Source: Kineosporia sp. NBRC 101731 (GTDB lineage: Bacteria; Actinomycetota; Actinomycetes; Actinomycetales; Kineosporiaceae). Taken from it: a DNA stretch of 64,000 nt. Within the stretch, counting starts at the first letter, position 1; each line of letters opens with the position of its first letter. This document shows, in pieces, positions 38,572-48,700 of the stretch. The translations under genes were made by a program, and so were the position numbers. Under the pieces are notes generated by a model. The model was not told the origin of the DNA. It made no database searches and saw nothing but the letters and a program-made list of their open reading frames with translations. The DNA lies in the NCBI RefSeq assembly GCF_030269305.1, contig NZ_BSTC01000009.1, forward strand, positions 248,001-312,000, written 5' to 3'.

Positions 38572-38865
38572 GACAGGCCTCCAGAGTGACTACTCTTGGT
38601 ACTGACGCTGGCACGTTACGCCACTGCGGCGGGCGGGGCAGATGTTCGTCACACATCCGCCCGGGAAGCTCGAGCGGTGATGAGGGCGGTCGCGGACGGC
38701 GACCTTCGCGGCCCTGGCCTGCAGCAGTGCGAAGGCTTCACCCGGATGGGCGAGCGGCTGGGCACCGCTGCACCGGCGTATCACGTCCCGGTTGGCGCTT
38801 GGCCGGGGCCGGGGCACGATGGCAGGGTGGGCGGCCTGTTGCGGACGAAGAGGGATGACCGACCG

Positions 38866-39510
38866 ATGAAGATTCGCCGGGCCCGGGTGGTGACGCTCGC
38901 CCCCAGCGGGCGCGTTGCCATGATCGAGCGCTATGTGCGCGGGCACCGCTTCCTCAGCGTGCCCGGAGGTCGCCTGGAACAGGGGGAGTCGCCCGAGCAG
39001 GCCGCGCTCCGGGAGATCCAGGAGGAGCTGGGGCTGCGCATCACCCTGGCCGGCCGCCTGCCCGATCACGAAGGCCAGGCCTACTTCCTCGCCGTCGTGC
39101 CCGAGGAGGCCCGGCTCGTCATGTCCGGCCCGGAGGCCAAGCACGAGAACCGGAACAACCGCTACACGCCGCGCTGGGTCGACGCGGCCACGCTCGACGG
39201 TCTGCCCCTGCGTCAGCCGGTGCGCCATCTGGTCACCACGGCGTCGATCGCCGTCGCGGCCACCATGGCGACAGTGAGACCCATGGTGGACGTCGACGAG
39301 ACCGCCGCTGCAGGCGTCCCTCATTCTGTGCTCGGGGAGCCGGTGATCGACCTCACCGACTCGCTGCTGGTGCCCGGACCCCTGCCGGATTTCGACCCGG
39401 CCGCAGCGACTTTCGAGTTCGGTCAGCGCATCCGGCGGCGGTTCGTGTTCCGCCGCCGCGACGACCACCGCAGCAACCGCACGGCCGAGCGATTCGGTGT
39501 GAGGCGCTGA
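38866..39510 (+). CDS. Nudix hydrolase
   Basis: A 214-residue Nudix-family hydrolase, expected to cleave nucleoside diphosphates linked to another moiety using a divalent metal. The complete Nudix box starts at the GG of GGRLEQGESPE and ends REIQEELGL, matching Gx5Ex7REUxEExGU. The C-terminal 90 residues go beyond the minimal fold and are not recognised. ATG 38866 has AGAGGG about 10 bases upstream. The substrate cannot be told from sequence. Confidence 0.85.
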   Translation: MKIRRARVVTLAPSGRVAMIERYVRGHRFLSVPGGRLEQGESPEQAALREIQEELGLRITLAGRLPDHEGQAYFLAVVPEEARLVMSGPEAKHENRNNRYTPRWVDAATLDGLPLRQPVRHLVTTASIAVAATMATVRPMVDVDETAAAGVPHSVLGEPVIDLTDSLLVPGPLPDFDPAAATFEFGQRIRRRFVFRRRDDHRSNRTAERFGVRR

Positions 39511-39795
39511 GGGACCGGAGTTGCCACCCCCCCCGGCGATGGCGTCGAGCAGTCGTCGCAAGAACTCTGACGCCACCACCGGCTCGTGTTGATGCGGCGT
39601 CCCAGAGGTGGTTGCCGGGTCTCGTGGAAATGGACCAGTGAGATCAAGCTCTCCGCCGGGGCTTGCGCCGACGGCGGGAGCCCCCAGTGGGGTCATCGTC
39701 CACCCTTTTCCCGATGACGGCAGAGATCCGGGTCGGTGGAGGACCTGCGGGCGGGTGGTTTCCCTCTTGTCCCGGTTCGTGCCGGAGGTCAGTGT

Positions 39796-41583
39796 GTGGT
39801 GGTGAGTTCGGCGTCGCTCGTCGTGACCGCGCCCTCGCCGTCCGTGCCACCTTCGGGCACGCGGCAGTGGTCGCGTACTTTCGCGTCGACGCTGGCGCTG
39901 TCGCTGCTGGGTGCGGTGTTCATGGGCCCGCTCTGGCAGGAGTATCCGGTCGTCGCCTTCGGTAGCCTGCTGTTCGGGGCGATGCTCACGTGTGCCGGGG
40001 TGATCCTCTGGGAAGAGCCCGGTCACCGGCGCGCCGCCGTGCTGCTGGTCGCGGCGGCGTTGCTGTGGGCGCTGGGCTGGAGTGAGGAGTGGGCCTTCGG
40101 GCCGCTGCCGTTGCTCTCGGGCCTCTCCAGCTTCCTCGCGCTGTCGCTCGCGGTGTGGGCCATGTTCCGCTATCCCGATCCGACGCTGATGAACCGCGCC
40201 GAAAGGGTTTTCGTTGCCTCGCTGGCTTTCGTGCTGGTCGGGGGCATCCTCGCGCAAGACCTCACCATGCGTCCGGAGTGGAAGGACTACGACCCGGGCA
40301 CCTGGTGGGTCACGCTGTACGCCGACCGGGGCCTGAACGATGCGGTCATCCGGGTCGCCAGTGCCGGGCAGCTGGTACTCGCGGTGCTGTTCACGGTGCT
40401 GTGGATGGTCCGGATCCGGCGGATGCGGGGTCTGGACCGGCAACTCTTGGCCCCGATGGCCCTGGCCGCCCCGGCCACCACGCTGGCGGCGGTCATTGTG
40501 CCGGTCGCCCAGCTGCTCGAGGTGCACGGCGACTGGAAGGACTACACGTTCGCCCTGCAGGCAACCCTGTTCGCCCTCGTCCCGATGGCCTTCCTGGCCA
40601 GCGTGGTGCGAAGACGGCTGGCCGACCAGGCGGTGCTGTCCCTGATCCGGCAGGTGCAGCGTCACCCGACCCCGGAGGCCGTGGAGAACGCCCTGCGCGA
40701 GGCTCTGCTCGACGAGTCGCTGCACGTGCGGTACTGGGCCCCCGAGCTCAACACCTATGTCGACACGACGGGCGCGCCCGACGGCAGCACCCCGATCGAT
40801 GAGAAACGCCTGTTGTTACCGGTCGCGTCGGCCTCCGGTGCCGCTCTGGCGGTCATCGACACCGACCCGGCCCTGCGCCGGCATCCCAACCTCGTCGCCA
40901 ACGCGGTGGCCGCGAGCGGCCTGGCCCTGGAGAACGCCCAGCTCCAGGCGGCGGTGCTCGGCCGGCTCAGCCAGGTGCGCTCGAACCGGATGCAGGCGGT
41001 GCGGGCGGGCGCGGCCGAGCGGCGGCGCATCGAGCGGGATCTGCACGACGGTGCCCAGCAGCGCCTGCTGGCCCTGAAACTGTTTCTGGCGGCGTCAGAC
41101 TCGAATGATCTCACGGAGACCTCGCGGGAGCGCCTGAAGGGGATCAGCCAGGAGATCTCCCGGGCCCTGGACGAGCTGCGCGATCTGGCCCGCGGTATCC
41201 ACCCGGCCCTGCTCAGCCAGGCCGGTCTGGGTGCGGCGGTCGAGGCGGTCGCCCAGCGTCAGCCGGGGCCGGTCGACGTGGCCCTGCCCAGTGCGCGATT
41301 CCCGGCGGCCACCGAGGAGACCGCCTACACCCTGATCTGCGCGGTGCTGACGGCGGCGCGGGAGCCGACGGGCAAGCAGGCGCGTCTGGAGATCCGGGGG
41401 CACGAGTCGGAGGGGGTGCTCATCATCGAGATCGAGGACGACGACGCCCGCCCGGCCCAGTTGCGCCTGGGGGCGGAATTGCCAGGGATGATCGATCAGG
41501 TGCGGGCGCTCGGTGGCGACGTGATGTTCTCCGCGCTCGGGCACGGTGGCTCGTTGATGGTTGCCGCGGTGCCGGGGGTCTGA
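39796..41583 (+). CDS. Orphan histidine-kinase-like membrane protein with degenerate ATPase
   Basis: A 595-residue NarL-class sensor kinase relative. About six to eight transmembrane helices fill residues 25-270, followed by a GAF-like region and a HisKA_3 dimerisation helix with an intact H-box, ERDLHDGAQQRLLAL, phospho-acceptor near residue 417. The ATPase domain looks broken: the N-box Asn is absent (AVLTAAREP), the DxGxG loop reads EDDDARP, and the second Gly box reads GAELPGM. It may be a pseudokinase or signal only as a scaffold. GTG 39796 was chosen because GGAGG lies 7 bases upstream. No response regulator is adjacent. Confidence 0.75.
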   Translation: MVVSSASLVVTAPSPSVPPSGTRQWSRTFASTLALSLLGAVFMGPLWQEYPVVAFGSLLFGAMLTCAGVILWEEPGHRRAAVLLVAAALLWALGWSEEWAFGPLPLLSGLSSFLALSLAVWAMFRYPDPTLMNRAERVFVASLAFVLVGGILAQDLTMRPEWKDYDPGTWWVTLYADRGLNDAVIRVASAGQLVLAVLFTVLWMVRIRRMRGLDRQLLAPMALAAPATTLAAVIVPVAQLLEVHGDWKDYTFALQATLFALVPMAFLASVVRRRLADQAVLSLIRQVQRHPTPEAVENALREALLDESLHVRYWAPELNTYVDTTGAPDGSTPIDEKRLLLPVASASGAALAVIDTDPALRRHPNLVANAVAASGLALENAQLQAAVLGRLSQVRSNRMQAVRAGAAERRRIERDLHDGAQQRLLALKLFLAASDSNDLTETSRERLKGISQEISRALDELRDLARGIHPALLSQAGLGAAVEAVAQRQPGPVDVALPSARFPAATEETAYTLICAVLTAAREPTGKQARLEIRGHESEGVLIIEIEDDDARPAQLRLGAELPGMIDQVRALGGDVMFSALGHGGSLMVAAVPGV

Positions 41584-41591
41584 GACGACGA

Positions 41592-41619
41592 ACGGCGGCG
41601 GGCCGGAGCCCGCCGCCGT
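41592..41619. terminator. Bidirectional terminator
   Basis: ACGGCGGCGGGC (41592-41603) and GCCCGCCGCCGT (41608-41619) form a perfect 12-bp stem with a CGGA loop. It lies between convergent stops at 41583 and 41637, with a T-rich stretch on the plus side. Confidence 0.8.
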
Positions 41620-41636
41620 CCATCATTCTGGTTCTT

Positions 41637-43895
41637 CTACTGACCGGCGGACACCGTCTCGCGGTGTCCCGACGGCGGACCGAGCTTCTCGAGCAGGGCC
41701 TCGCCCTCGATGTCGAGGTTCGGCAGCGCGCGGTCGAGCCACGTCGGCAGCCACCAGATGCCCTTGCCCGCGATAGCCATCACGGCGGGCACGATGAGCA
41801 TGCGCACCAGGAAGGCGTCGGCGATGACGCCTACGGCCAGGCCGAATCCGATGGTCTTGATCATCACGTCGTCGCCGAGGGCGAAGCCCGCGAACACGCC
41901 GAACATGATGATCGCGGCCGCCACCACCACGCGGGCGCTGTGCGAGAAGCCCTCGATCACGGCCTGCCGGGCCTCAGTCCCGTGCACGTAGGCCTCGCGC
42001 ATGCGGGTCACGAGGAAGACCTCGTAGTCCATGGCCAGGCCGAACAGCACACCGGTGAGCAGCAGCGGCAGGATGAACACGACCGGGGTGGTGACGTCCA
42101 GGCCGATCAGGTTGTTCAGCCAGCCCCACTGGAACACGGCCACCGTGGAACCCAGCGCGACCCCGACCGAGAGCAGGAAGCCCAGGGCGGCCTTGAGCGG
42201 CACCAGGATCGAGCGGAACACCAGCACCAGCAGGATGAACGCCAGACCGACGACCACCGCGAGGTAGAGCGGGAACACGTCGGTCAGTTTCTGCGAGATG
42301 TCCACGCCGACGGCCGTCTGGCCGGTGACCATGGCCCGGGCACCGGTGTCGCCCGGCAGTGACGCCAGGTCGTCGCGGATCGTGCCGACCAGTTCCTTGG
42401 TGGAGGAGTCGGCCGGGCCGCTCTTCGGGATCACCGTGATGCTCGCGAAGTCCACGGCCTGCAGCTGCTGCGACAACGCGCTCTGCACCGCGGCGTCCGG
42501 AGTGCCGGCCGGAACACCGGACAGCCCCACGCTGACCACGTCGCCCGAAATACCTTGCAGCGTGGTGAGGGCGCTGTTGGCCGCGCCGAGCGGGTCGGCC
42601 GCACCGGCCGTGTCGACGATGACCGTGAGCGGGCCGTTCGCCCCGGCGCCGAAGTTCTCGGCGATCAGGTTGTAGGCGATGTTGCTGTCACTGCCGGCCG
42701 GGGCGGTGGACTCGTCCGGGATCGCCAGCTCCATCTGGGTGACGGGGATGGAGATCACGGCGGCGAGGGCGACACCGAGCACCAGCGCGGGCCACTTGTA
42801 CCGGCTGACCCCCTCGACCCAGCGGCGGCCGTTGGTGCGTACGCCGTCGTCTTCGGGGTCACGCTGCTTGAGGAACTTGATGCCGCCCTTGAGCACCCTC
42901 GGCCCGGCGAAACCGAGCAGCGCGGGCAGCAGGGTGAGGGCGATGAGCACGGCGATCGCGACCATGACCCCGGCCGCGATCCCCATCTGGGTGAGGAACG
43001 TGATGCCGGTGATGCTCAGGCCGACCAGCGCGATGATGACGGTGAGCCCGGCGAAGATGACGGCGGAACCGGCCGTGCCGACGGCACTTCCGGCTGCGTC
43101 CGGCAGTGATCGGCCGGTGCGCACCTCGTGCTGGTAGCGGCTCATGATGAAGAGCGCGTAGTCGATCCCGACCGCCAGGCCCAGCATCGAGCCGAGCGCG
43201 GGTGTGACCGAGCTGAGCTCCACGAAACCGGTCAGTGTGGTGATGCCCGCCGCGCCGATACCGACGCCGATGATGGCTGTCAGCAGCGGCATCCCGGCCG
43301 CTACCAGCGACCCGAAGGTCACCAGCAGCACCACGAGAGCCACGGCCACGCCGACGATCTCGCCGGTCGGGGCGGCGGCCTCGGCGGCCACGGCATCACC
43401 ACCGAAGGCGGCGGTGAATCCGGCGTCCTGGGCGACCTCCTTAGCCTTCTCCAGGGCGTCCTTGTCCGCCGCGGTCACGTCGACCGCGGTCACGGTGTAG
43501 GAGAGGGTGGCGAGACCGACCTTCTTGTTCTCCGAGTACGTCACCGTGGTCAGCGGGTTGACGCCCTCGGTCTTCTGCACGTGAGCGGTCGCGGCCGCGG
43601 CCAGGGACGCGGAGATGACCTTCTGGTTCGCGTCCGTGTCGAGGGTCTGGCCCGGCGGGGCCTCGAACACCAGACGGGCCGTCGCGGCCTCTGCGTTGGT
43701 GCCGGGGCTGCGCTGCTCGATGAGGGCGAACGCGTCGGTCGACTCCAGCCCGGGCAGCGAGAAATTGTCGTTCGTCTGGCCGGCGAGGGTGGCCGAGCCT
43801 GCGCCCATGAGGACCAGGAGGGCGAGCCACACGGCCGTGACGATCCGGCGGTGGACGAACGACCACCTGCCCAGCCGGAACAAATGCCATGCCAT
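41637..43895 (-). CDS. MMPL/RND family transporter
   Basis: A 752-residue MmpL-type exporter. It has an N-terminal helix after MAWHLFRLGRWSFVHRR, two soluble domains and two helix bundles, with GLAVGIDYALFIMSRYQHEV and FGLAMDYEVFLVTRMRE as proton-relay signatures. The frame is open 88 codons further upstream, but that part runs into the divergent promoter, so ATG 43895 (AAAGG about 12 bases before it) is chosen. The divergent TetR gene and shared repeats suggest it is a TetR-controlled efflux pump. The substrate is unknown. Confidence 0.88.
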   Translation of the reverse strand: MAWHLFRLGRWSFVHRRIVTAVWLALLVLMGAGSATLAGQTNDNFSLPGLESTDAFALIEQRSPGTNAEAATARLVFEAPPGQTLDTDANQKVISASLAAAATAHVQKTEGVNPLTTVTYSENKKVGLATLSYTVTAVDVTAADKDALEKAKEVAQDAGFTAAFGGDAVAAEAAAPTGEIVGVAVALVVLLVTFGSLVAAGMPLLTAIIGVGIGAAGITTLTGFVELSSVTPALGSMLGLAVGIDYALFIMSRYQHEVRTGRSLPDAAGSAVGTAGSAVIFAGLTVIIALVGLSITGITFLTQMGIAAGVMVAIAVLIALTLLPALLGFAGPRVLKGGIKFLKQRDPEDDGVRTNGRRWVEGVSRYKWPALVLGVALAAVISIPVTQMELAIPDESTAPAGSDSNIAYNLIAENFGAGANGPLTVIVDTAGAADPLGAANSALTTLQGISGDVVSVGLSGVPAGTPDAAVQSALSQQLQAVDFASITVIPKSGPADSSTKELVGTIRDDLASLPGDTGARAMVTGQTAVGVDISQKLTDVFPLYLAVVVGLAFILLVLVFRSILVPLKAALGFLLSVGVALGSTVAVFQWGWLNNLIGLDVTTPVVFILPLLLTGVLFGLAMDYEVFLVTRMREAYVHGTEARQAVIEGFSHSARVVVAAAIIMFGVFAGFALGDDVMIKTIGFGLAVGVIADAFLVRMLIVPAVMAIAGKGIWWLPTWLDRALPNLDIEGEALLEKLGPPSGHRETVSAGQ

Positions 43896-43929
43896 AAAAG
43901 GCGCAACCTTTCGGGGGAAGGGGGAAAAG

Positions 43930-44007
43930 GTCACTACGCAGTCAGCAGTGACTGCCCGATCGGCACAGTATCCCGAAGTGGAAGTCACTACCAAGATGAC
44001 TCTCGCT
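43930..44007. promoter_or_regulatory. Operator region with TCACT/TGACT repeats between MMPL and TetR genes
   Basis: GCAGTCA-GCAG-TGACTGC (43938-43955) is a perfect inverted repeat. GTCACTAC recurs at 43930 and 43984, and AGTCA (43983) pairs with TGACT (43996). The cluster lies between divergent starts and is the likely TetR binding region for both promoters. Confidence 0.5.
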
Positions 44008-44022
44008 GTTAGTCTGCGCGTC

Positions 44023-44643
44023 ATGGGGCTCAGGGAGCGGAACGCCGCGCGCACGCGCGAGATGATCATCGACACCGCGCTGTCCTTGTTCCTCGAGCAC
44101 GGGTACGAGGCGACCAAGATGGAAGACATCGCCGAGGCCGCCGGGATCGGTACCTCCACGCTCTACCGGTACTTCCCGACCAAAGATCTGCTGATCATCG
44201 AGCCCCTCGCCTTCCGGGGAAAGCTGGCCGAGCGCCTGCGGAACCGGCCCGCCGACGAGCCGATCGACGTGGCCCTGGGCCAGACCATGCTCGGGCTCTT
44301 CGTCGAGCCCCGCGGTGACCGCGAACGCCTGCGGCGCATCAACTCCGTGGTGGAGAGCGCACCGGGCCCCCGCATGCGCCTGCTGGAGGAGTTCGTCAAG
44401 GAACGCGTGCTCCTGGAGGGCGCCATCGCCGAGCGCCTCGGTCGCGCGCCCGACGACGTCTACTGCGTGATGACGGCCCGGCTCGCCGCGGCCATGCTGG
44501 AGTACATCGCCGAGCTCACCTGGAACGTGCCCGGAGACGACAACGCCGTGGCCGAGCAGCACGTCCGCGATGTCTTCGCCTCGGTGACCTCCCAGATGTC
44601 CGCCGAACCCCCGGCGGTGCCCGTGCTCACAGCAGCGACCTGA
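44023..44643 (+). CDS. TetR family transcriptional regulator
   Basis: A 206-residue repressor. Residues 1-50 are the TetR helix-turn-helix (GLRERNAARTREMIIDTALS, then MEDIAEAAGIGTSTLYRYF); the rest is a helical ligand-binding and dimerisation domain. ATG 44023 gives the usual TetR N-terminus; an in-frame ATG at 43996 is possible but lies within the repeat cluster. Divergent from an MMPL pump, it probably represses the pump and itself until a ligand binds. Confidence 0.88.
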   Translation: MGLRERNAARTREMIIDTALSLFLEHGYEATKMEDIAEAAGIGTSTLYRYFPTKDLLIIEPLAFRGKLAERLRNRPADEPIDVALGQTMLGLFVEPRGDRERLRRINSVVESAPGPRMRLLEEFVKERVLLEGAIAERLGRAPDDVYCVMTARLAAAMLEYIAELTWNVPGDDNAVAEQHVRDVFASVTSQMSAEPPAVPVLTAAT

Positions 44644-44676
44644 CCTCCGGGGCCGCGATGCCCTTCACCCCATCCC

Positions 44677-45702
44677 TCACCGCGGCCGCCGGGTCCGCAG
44701 CGAGCGGTGCAGGATCTGCGGGTTGCCCAGCCGACGACGCAGCTCCTTCTCCAGACCGGCGATCGGGTAGAGGTTCTGCGGTGCGCGCGGATCCTTGATC
44801 TCGCTGCTCGCGTACCGCACCAGCACGGCCTGGCTCAGGTACGCCAGCTCGACGGCCTCGGTCACGGCCAGGTCGGCGCTGCACTCCACCCGCACGATCC
44901 CGGCCCAGGGCGCTCCCTCGCGGTAGGGCAGACGCAGGTACCAGGAGAACCGTTTCCAGTTCGTGCCCATCCGGAAGACCGGTGTGCGCTGCCCGGGTTC
45001 GAGCTGCGCGACGAGCCGGTTCTGTTCCACTTCCAGGTACCGGCTGTGATGGGTCTTGATGTAGCCGAGGGTTCGGGGGAGGTGCTGCCGGCCACGCAGC
45101 GGGCCGTCGACCACCAGCAGGTCGCCCTCCTGCTGAGAGGGGTCGAGCTGGTCGCGGGCCGCCACGGCCGTCACCACCTCGAGATCGGCCAGACGCTGTT
45201 GCAGCTCGGCCGACAACAGCTGCGGCAAAGGGGTGGCCGGGTCTGCGTCGGTGATGTGCGCCTGATAATTCCCGCCGGGGGCGTCGATGGTCGAGGCGGT
45301 GACCGCCGTGGTGAACAGTCCCCGCCGGATCTGGCTGCCCACGACCCGGGCGGTGTTCCCGGCCGCAGTGTGCTGGCACAACGTCACCCCGGAGGCGTAC
45401 GACGCGCAGAGACCGAGCGCGGCCCCGTCGTCCAGACCGTCCCCGCCGTCCAGCTCTTCGGGCTGGCTGATCCAGATCCGGGCGTCCACACGCCGCACCC
45501 CGTCCACGAAGAGCACGGTCTGCGGATGCTTCACACCCGGTCGAGGGGAGACCGCGCGCCACCGGTCGGCCGGGACCTCGATGTCCACCTCGAGCTCGGC
45601 CTCCGAACCGGCCAGCCCGTCCTGCTCCTCGGTGGCGAAGGTCGTGCCGTAGCTGGGATCCCATGCCTCGACCGAATAGGTCATGGGGACGGTGATCGTC
45701 AC
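44677..45702 (-). CDS. NurA-like 5'-3' nuclease
   Basis: A 341-residue protein with the NurA pattern. A first catalytic-type Asp lies in VLFVDGVRRVDARI (Asp67), a second in LLVVDGPLRG (Asp199), followed by GYIKTHHSRYL and a C-terminal RFSWYLRLPYREG...GIVRVE region. NurA nucleases resect DNA ends together with the HerA ATPase. GTG 45702 overlaps the Rad50/SbcC stop by 4 bases, placing it last in the HerA-Mre11-Rad50-NurA operon, which supports the call strongly. Start and end both look complete. Confidence 0.75.
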   Translation of the reverse strand: MTITVPMTYSVEAWDPSYGTTFATEEQDGLAGSEAELEVDIEVPADRWRAVSPRPGVKHPQTVLFVDGVRRVDARIWISQPEELDGGDGLDDGAALGLCASYASGVTLCQHTAAGNTARVVGSQIRRGLFTTAVTASTIDAPGGNYQAHITDADPATPLPQLLSAELQQRLADLEVVTAVAARDQLDPSQQEGDLLVVDGPLRGRQHLPRTLGYIKTHHSRYLEVEQNRLVAQLEPGQRTPVFRMGTNWKRFSWYLRLPYREGAPWAGIVRVECSADLAVTEAVELAYLSQAVLVRYASSEIKDPRAPQNLYPIAGLEKELRRRLGNPQILHRSLRTRRPR

Positions 45703-48700
45703 AGGTTCTGCCTCTCCACCCTCGAAGTCTGAGCATCTCGCCGCACGTTGAACCGCACGGGCACCCGGTCGGCCAGCGCCGGCACGTGCGTGATCACGCC
45801 GACCATCCGCTCGCCCCGCGCCAGGTTCTCCAGCGTGCCCGCCACCGTCTCCAGCGTGTCGGGGTCGAGCGTGCCGAAACCCTCGTCCAGGAAAATCGAG
45901 TCGAGCCGCGCACCGCCCGCGCTGGAGAGCTGCGACATCTGCGACGACAGGGCCAGCGCCATCGCCAGACTGGCCTGGAACGTCTCCCCACCGGACAGGG
46001 TCTTCACCGAACGCCGGGCGTCCGCGTCGGTGTGGTCCACCACCACCAGATCGCCCTTGTCGTCGTGGTCCAGGTCGAACTGCCCGTTGGACAGGCGCAG
46101 CAGGGTGTCCGACGCCTCGATCACCAGACTCTCCAGCGCCGCCGTGGCCAGCCAGCGCGGGAACTTGTCGGTGCGCAGCAGGTCACCGAGCATCTTCGCG
46201 ACGTGTGCGTTCTGATCCTGCGTCTCCCGCTCACCCACCACGGCCGCGGCCTGCGCCCGCCGCTCCCGGATCCGCTCCAGCGCGGCCCGGGCCTCGGCGT
46301 GCGCACCGGCCACGGCGGCCGGCGCGGTGGTCGCCAGGTCGTCGCCGGTCACCGGGATCGCGTGCTGCTGGAGGACGCCCATCAGCTCACCTCTGAGGGC
46401 CCCGACCTGCTCCCGCCGGATGCTGGTGGCCTCGCTAGCCCCGGTCAGCTCGGTCTCCCGGGCGTCCGCAGCCGCTGAACTCCAGGCCGTCAGACCGGTC
46501 CACGCCTCCAGCAGCCCTTCGGACGTCAGCTCCGGAGCTCCCAGTTGCACCACCTCGTCACGGGCGCGGCGCAGCCCCGCCCAGCCCTCACCGAGCCGGC
46601 CGTCGAGGTCACGCAGCTTCCGCTGAGCCTGTTCGCGGCCCTGGCGGGCCGAACGCAGGGCAGCGTCGGTCTGCCGGGCCGCCACCTCCAGGGCATCGAT
46701 CTGCCGGATCTGCTCCCGCGCGGAATCTTCCGCCGGTGCGTCCACGAGATCGGCTGTCAGCCGGGCGATGCGCTGCTCGGCCTGCCGCACCCGCTCGCGG
46801 ATCCGTTCGGCCCGGGCCAGCACGTTCGACTCGGCCGTCCGGGCCTTCCTCAGCTCGGCCTCGCCCGCCTCCAGCTCCTTGCCGGTGCTCTGCCGTTCGG
46901 CCTCGGCCCGCTCCAGGTCGAACCGGGCCGCGGCGAGCTCCGTGGCCAGGACCCCGGACCGCTCCGAGGCCCAATCGATCAGCCGGTGCCAGGCCTCGAC
47001 CAGCGAAAGAGCCTCGACCGCAGGAGCTCCCATGGCCACCAATGGATCCCGCGCCCGCCCCAGCTCACCCCGGATCCGGGCTTGCGCGGCGGCCAGCTGC
47101 TCTGCCTGCCGACGCGCCCCGTCGGCCCGGGCCCGGGCCTGCCGCACCAGGCGGCCGGACTCGCGCTGCCGGGCCTCGAGCGCCTCCAACTCACCCAGCA
47201 GCCGCTGCGCGGTCAGAAGATCAGGACACGCCCGGGGGACGTTGACCCGCAGTTCCTCCATCCGGCGCTTCGCCGTCTCCACCTGCGACTGCGCCGAACT
47301 CTCGGCCCGCGCAGCCGTGTTCCAGCGCGCCCGCGCCTTCTCGAGCGCACCCTCGGCCGAGACGATGAGCGCATCGGCAGCAGCGAGTTCGGCGTCCGCC
47401 GCCGCGAGACCCGGGTGACCGGCCGCCCGGGCGCCCGGACCCACCGTGTCCACCTTCGCCGGCGTCTCGATGGACGCAGAGACGACCCTGGGCACCACGG
47501 CCACGTTCTGCGCGCAGACCGGACAGTCCTCGCCGGCCACCAGATGCCCGCGCAACGTCGAGGCCGCGTGCCGCAGCTGCGCCTCGTCACGCCGCTGCCG
47601 GGCCTCACGCACCGCCGCGACGCCCTGGTCCACCGCGGCGGAGGCCTGCTGGGCCGCCTCCCGGGCCTTCTCGGCGTGGGCCTCGAGCTCCGCCAGCCGC
47701 CCGCCGAGCGTGGCGAGCTCTTCCAGCGTGACCTGGGCCCGCTCCAGCGGCACCCGCGGGGGACCGGCCTCGATCGCGGCCGTCGCCGCCTCGTCGGCCT
47801 TCTCCGCCTCGGCCAGCTCGGCCGTCGCCGACTCCAGAGCGGTACCGGCACTCGTCAGATCACGGTCCAGCTCGTCCAGACCCGACGGCAAGGACGGTCG
47901 CGTCAGCAGCTGGTGCTGGGCCTCCAGATCCCTCACCCGGCGCCCCGCCTCGTCGGCCGTGCGCGCAGCCCGTTCGGAGGCGGTCTGGGCCTGCAGGTAC
48001 TGAAGCTCCGCCGCCGTCACCAGATGCCCGGCCGCCACGTGCTGGTCGTGGGCCTGCGCCTGCGCCCCGCTCAGCGAGGGCAGTTCCACGGTGAGAGCGC
48101 CCAGCTCGGTGCGGTCCTTGACCGTCCGCTCCAACGGACCGCGGGCAGGAGCCGCCGAGAGCTGTTCCCGCGCGGCCGTGTCCGCCGCCTCGGCCGTGGC
48201 CTCGGCCGCGCTCGCGATGGAAGCCGCAGCCGACGCCTCGGACACCGCGCGGTCGATCTGCGACACCCCGTCGGGCACGACGATCGCGGCCAGCCGGTCA
48301 CGTTCAAGCCCGAGCCGCTCCTGCGTGCGCAGCGCCTCGGTCAGCGCGTCCTGCGCCGCGGCCAGTCCCGGAAGCGCAGCCCGGACCTGGTCGACCAGCC
48401 CGGAGACCTGCTGCTCCCGGGCGGCCGCGGCCGTCTCGGCCTCGGCCGTGGCGTCTCCGAGCTCGGTCAGCTGCCGGTCCAGGTGCTCCACCCGGTCGCG
48501 GGCTGACTGCGCCCGCTGGTTGGCCTCGCCCCGGATCAGCTCGTAGTGCTCGGCCCCGATCAACCGCAGCAGGATCTCCTGCCGGTCTTTCGGGGTGGAG
48601 TGCAGGAATTCGGCGAAGGCATTCTGCGGCAGCACCACACACTGCCGGAACTGCTCGAACGTCAGGCCCAGCAGCTTCTCGACGGCCTCGGTGACCTTGC

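Noticed and set aside
38590-40725. 711-codon minus-strand open frame
   Set aside because: It is a shadow of the Nudix and kinase-like genes: Gln/Arg/His-rich low-complexity text, no start signal and no domain.
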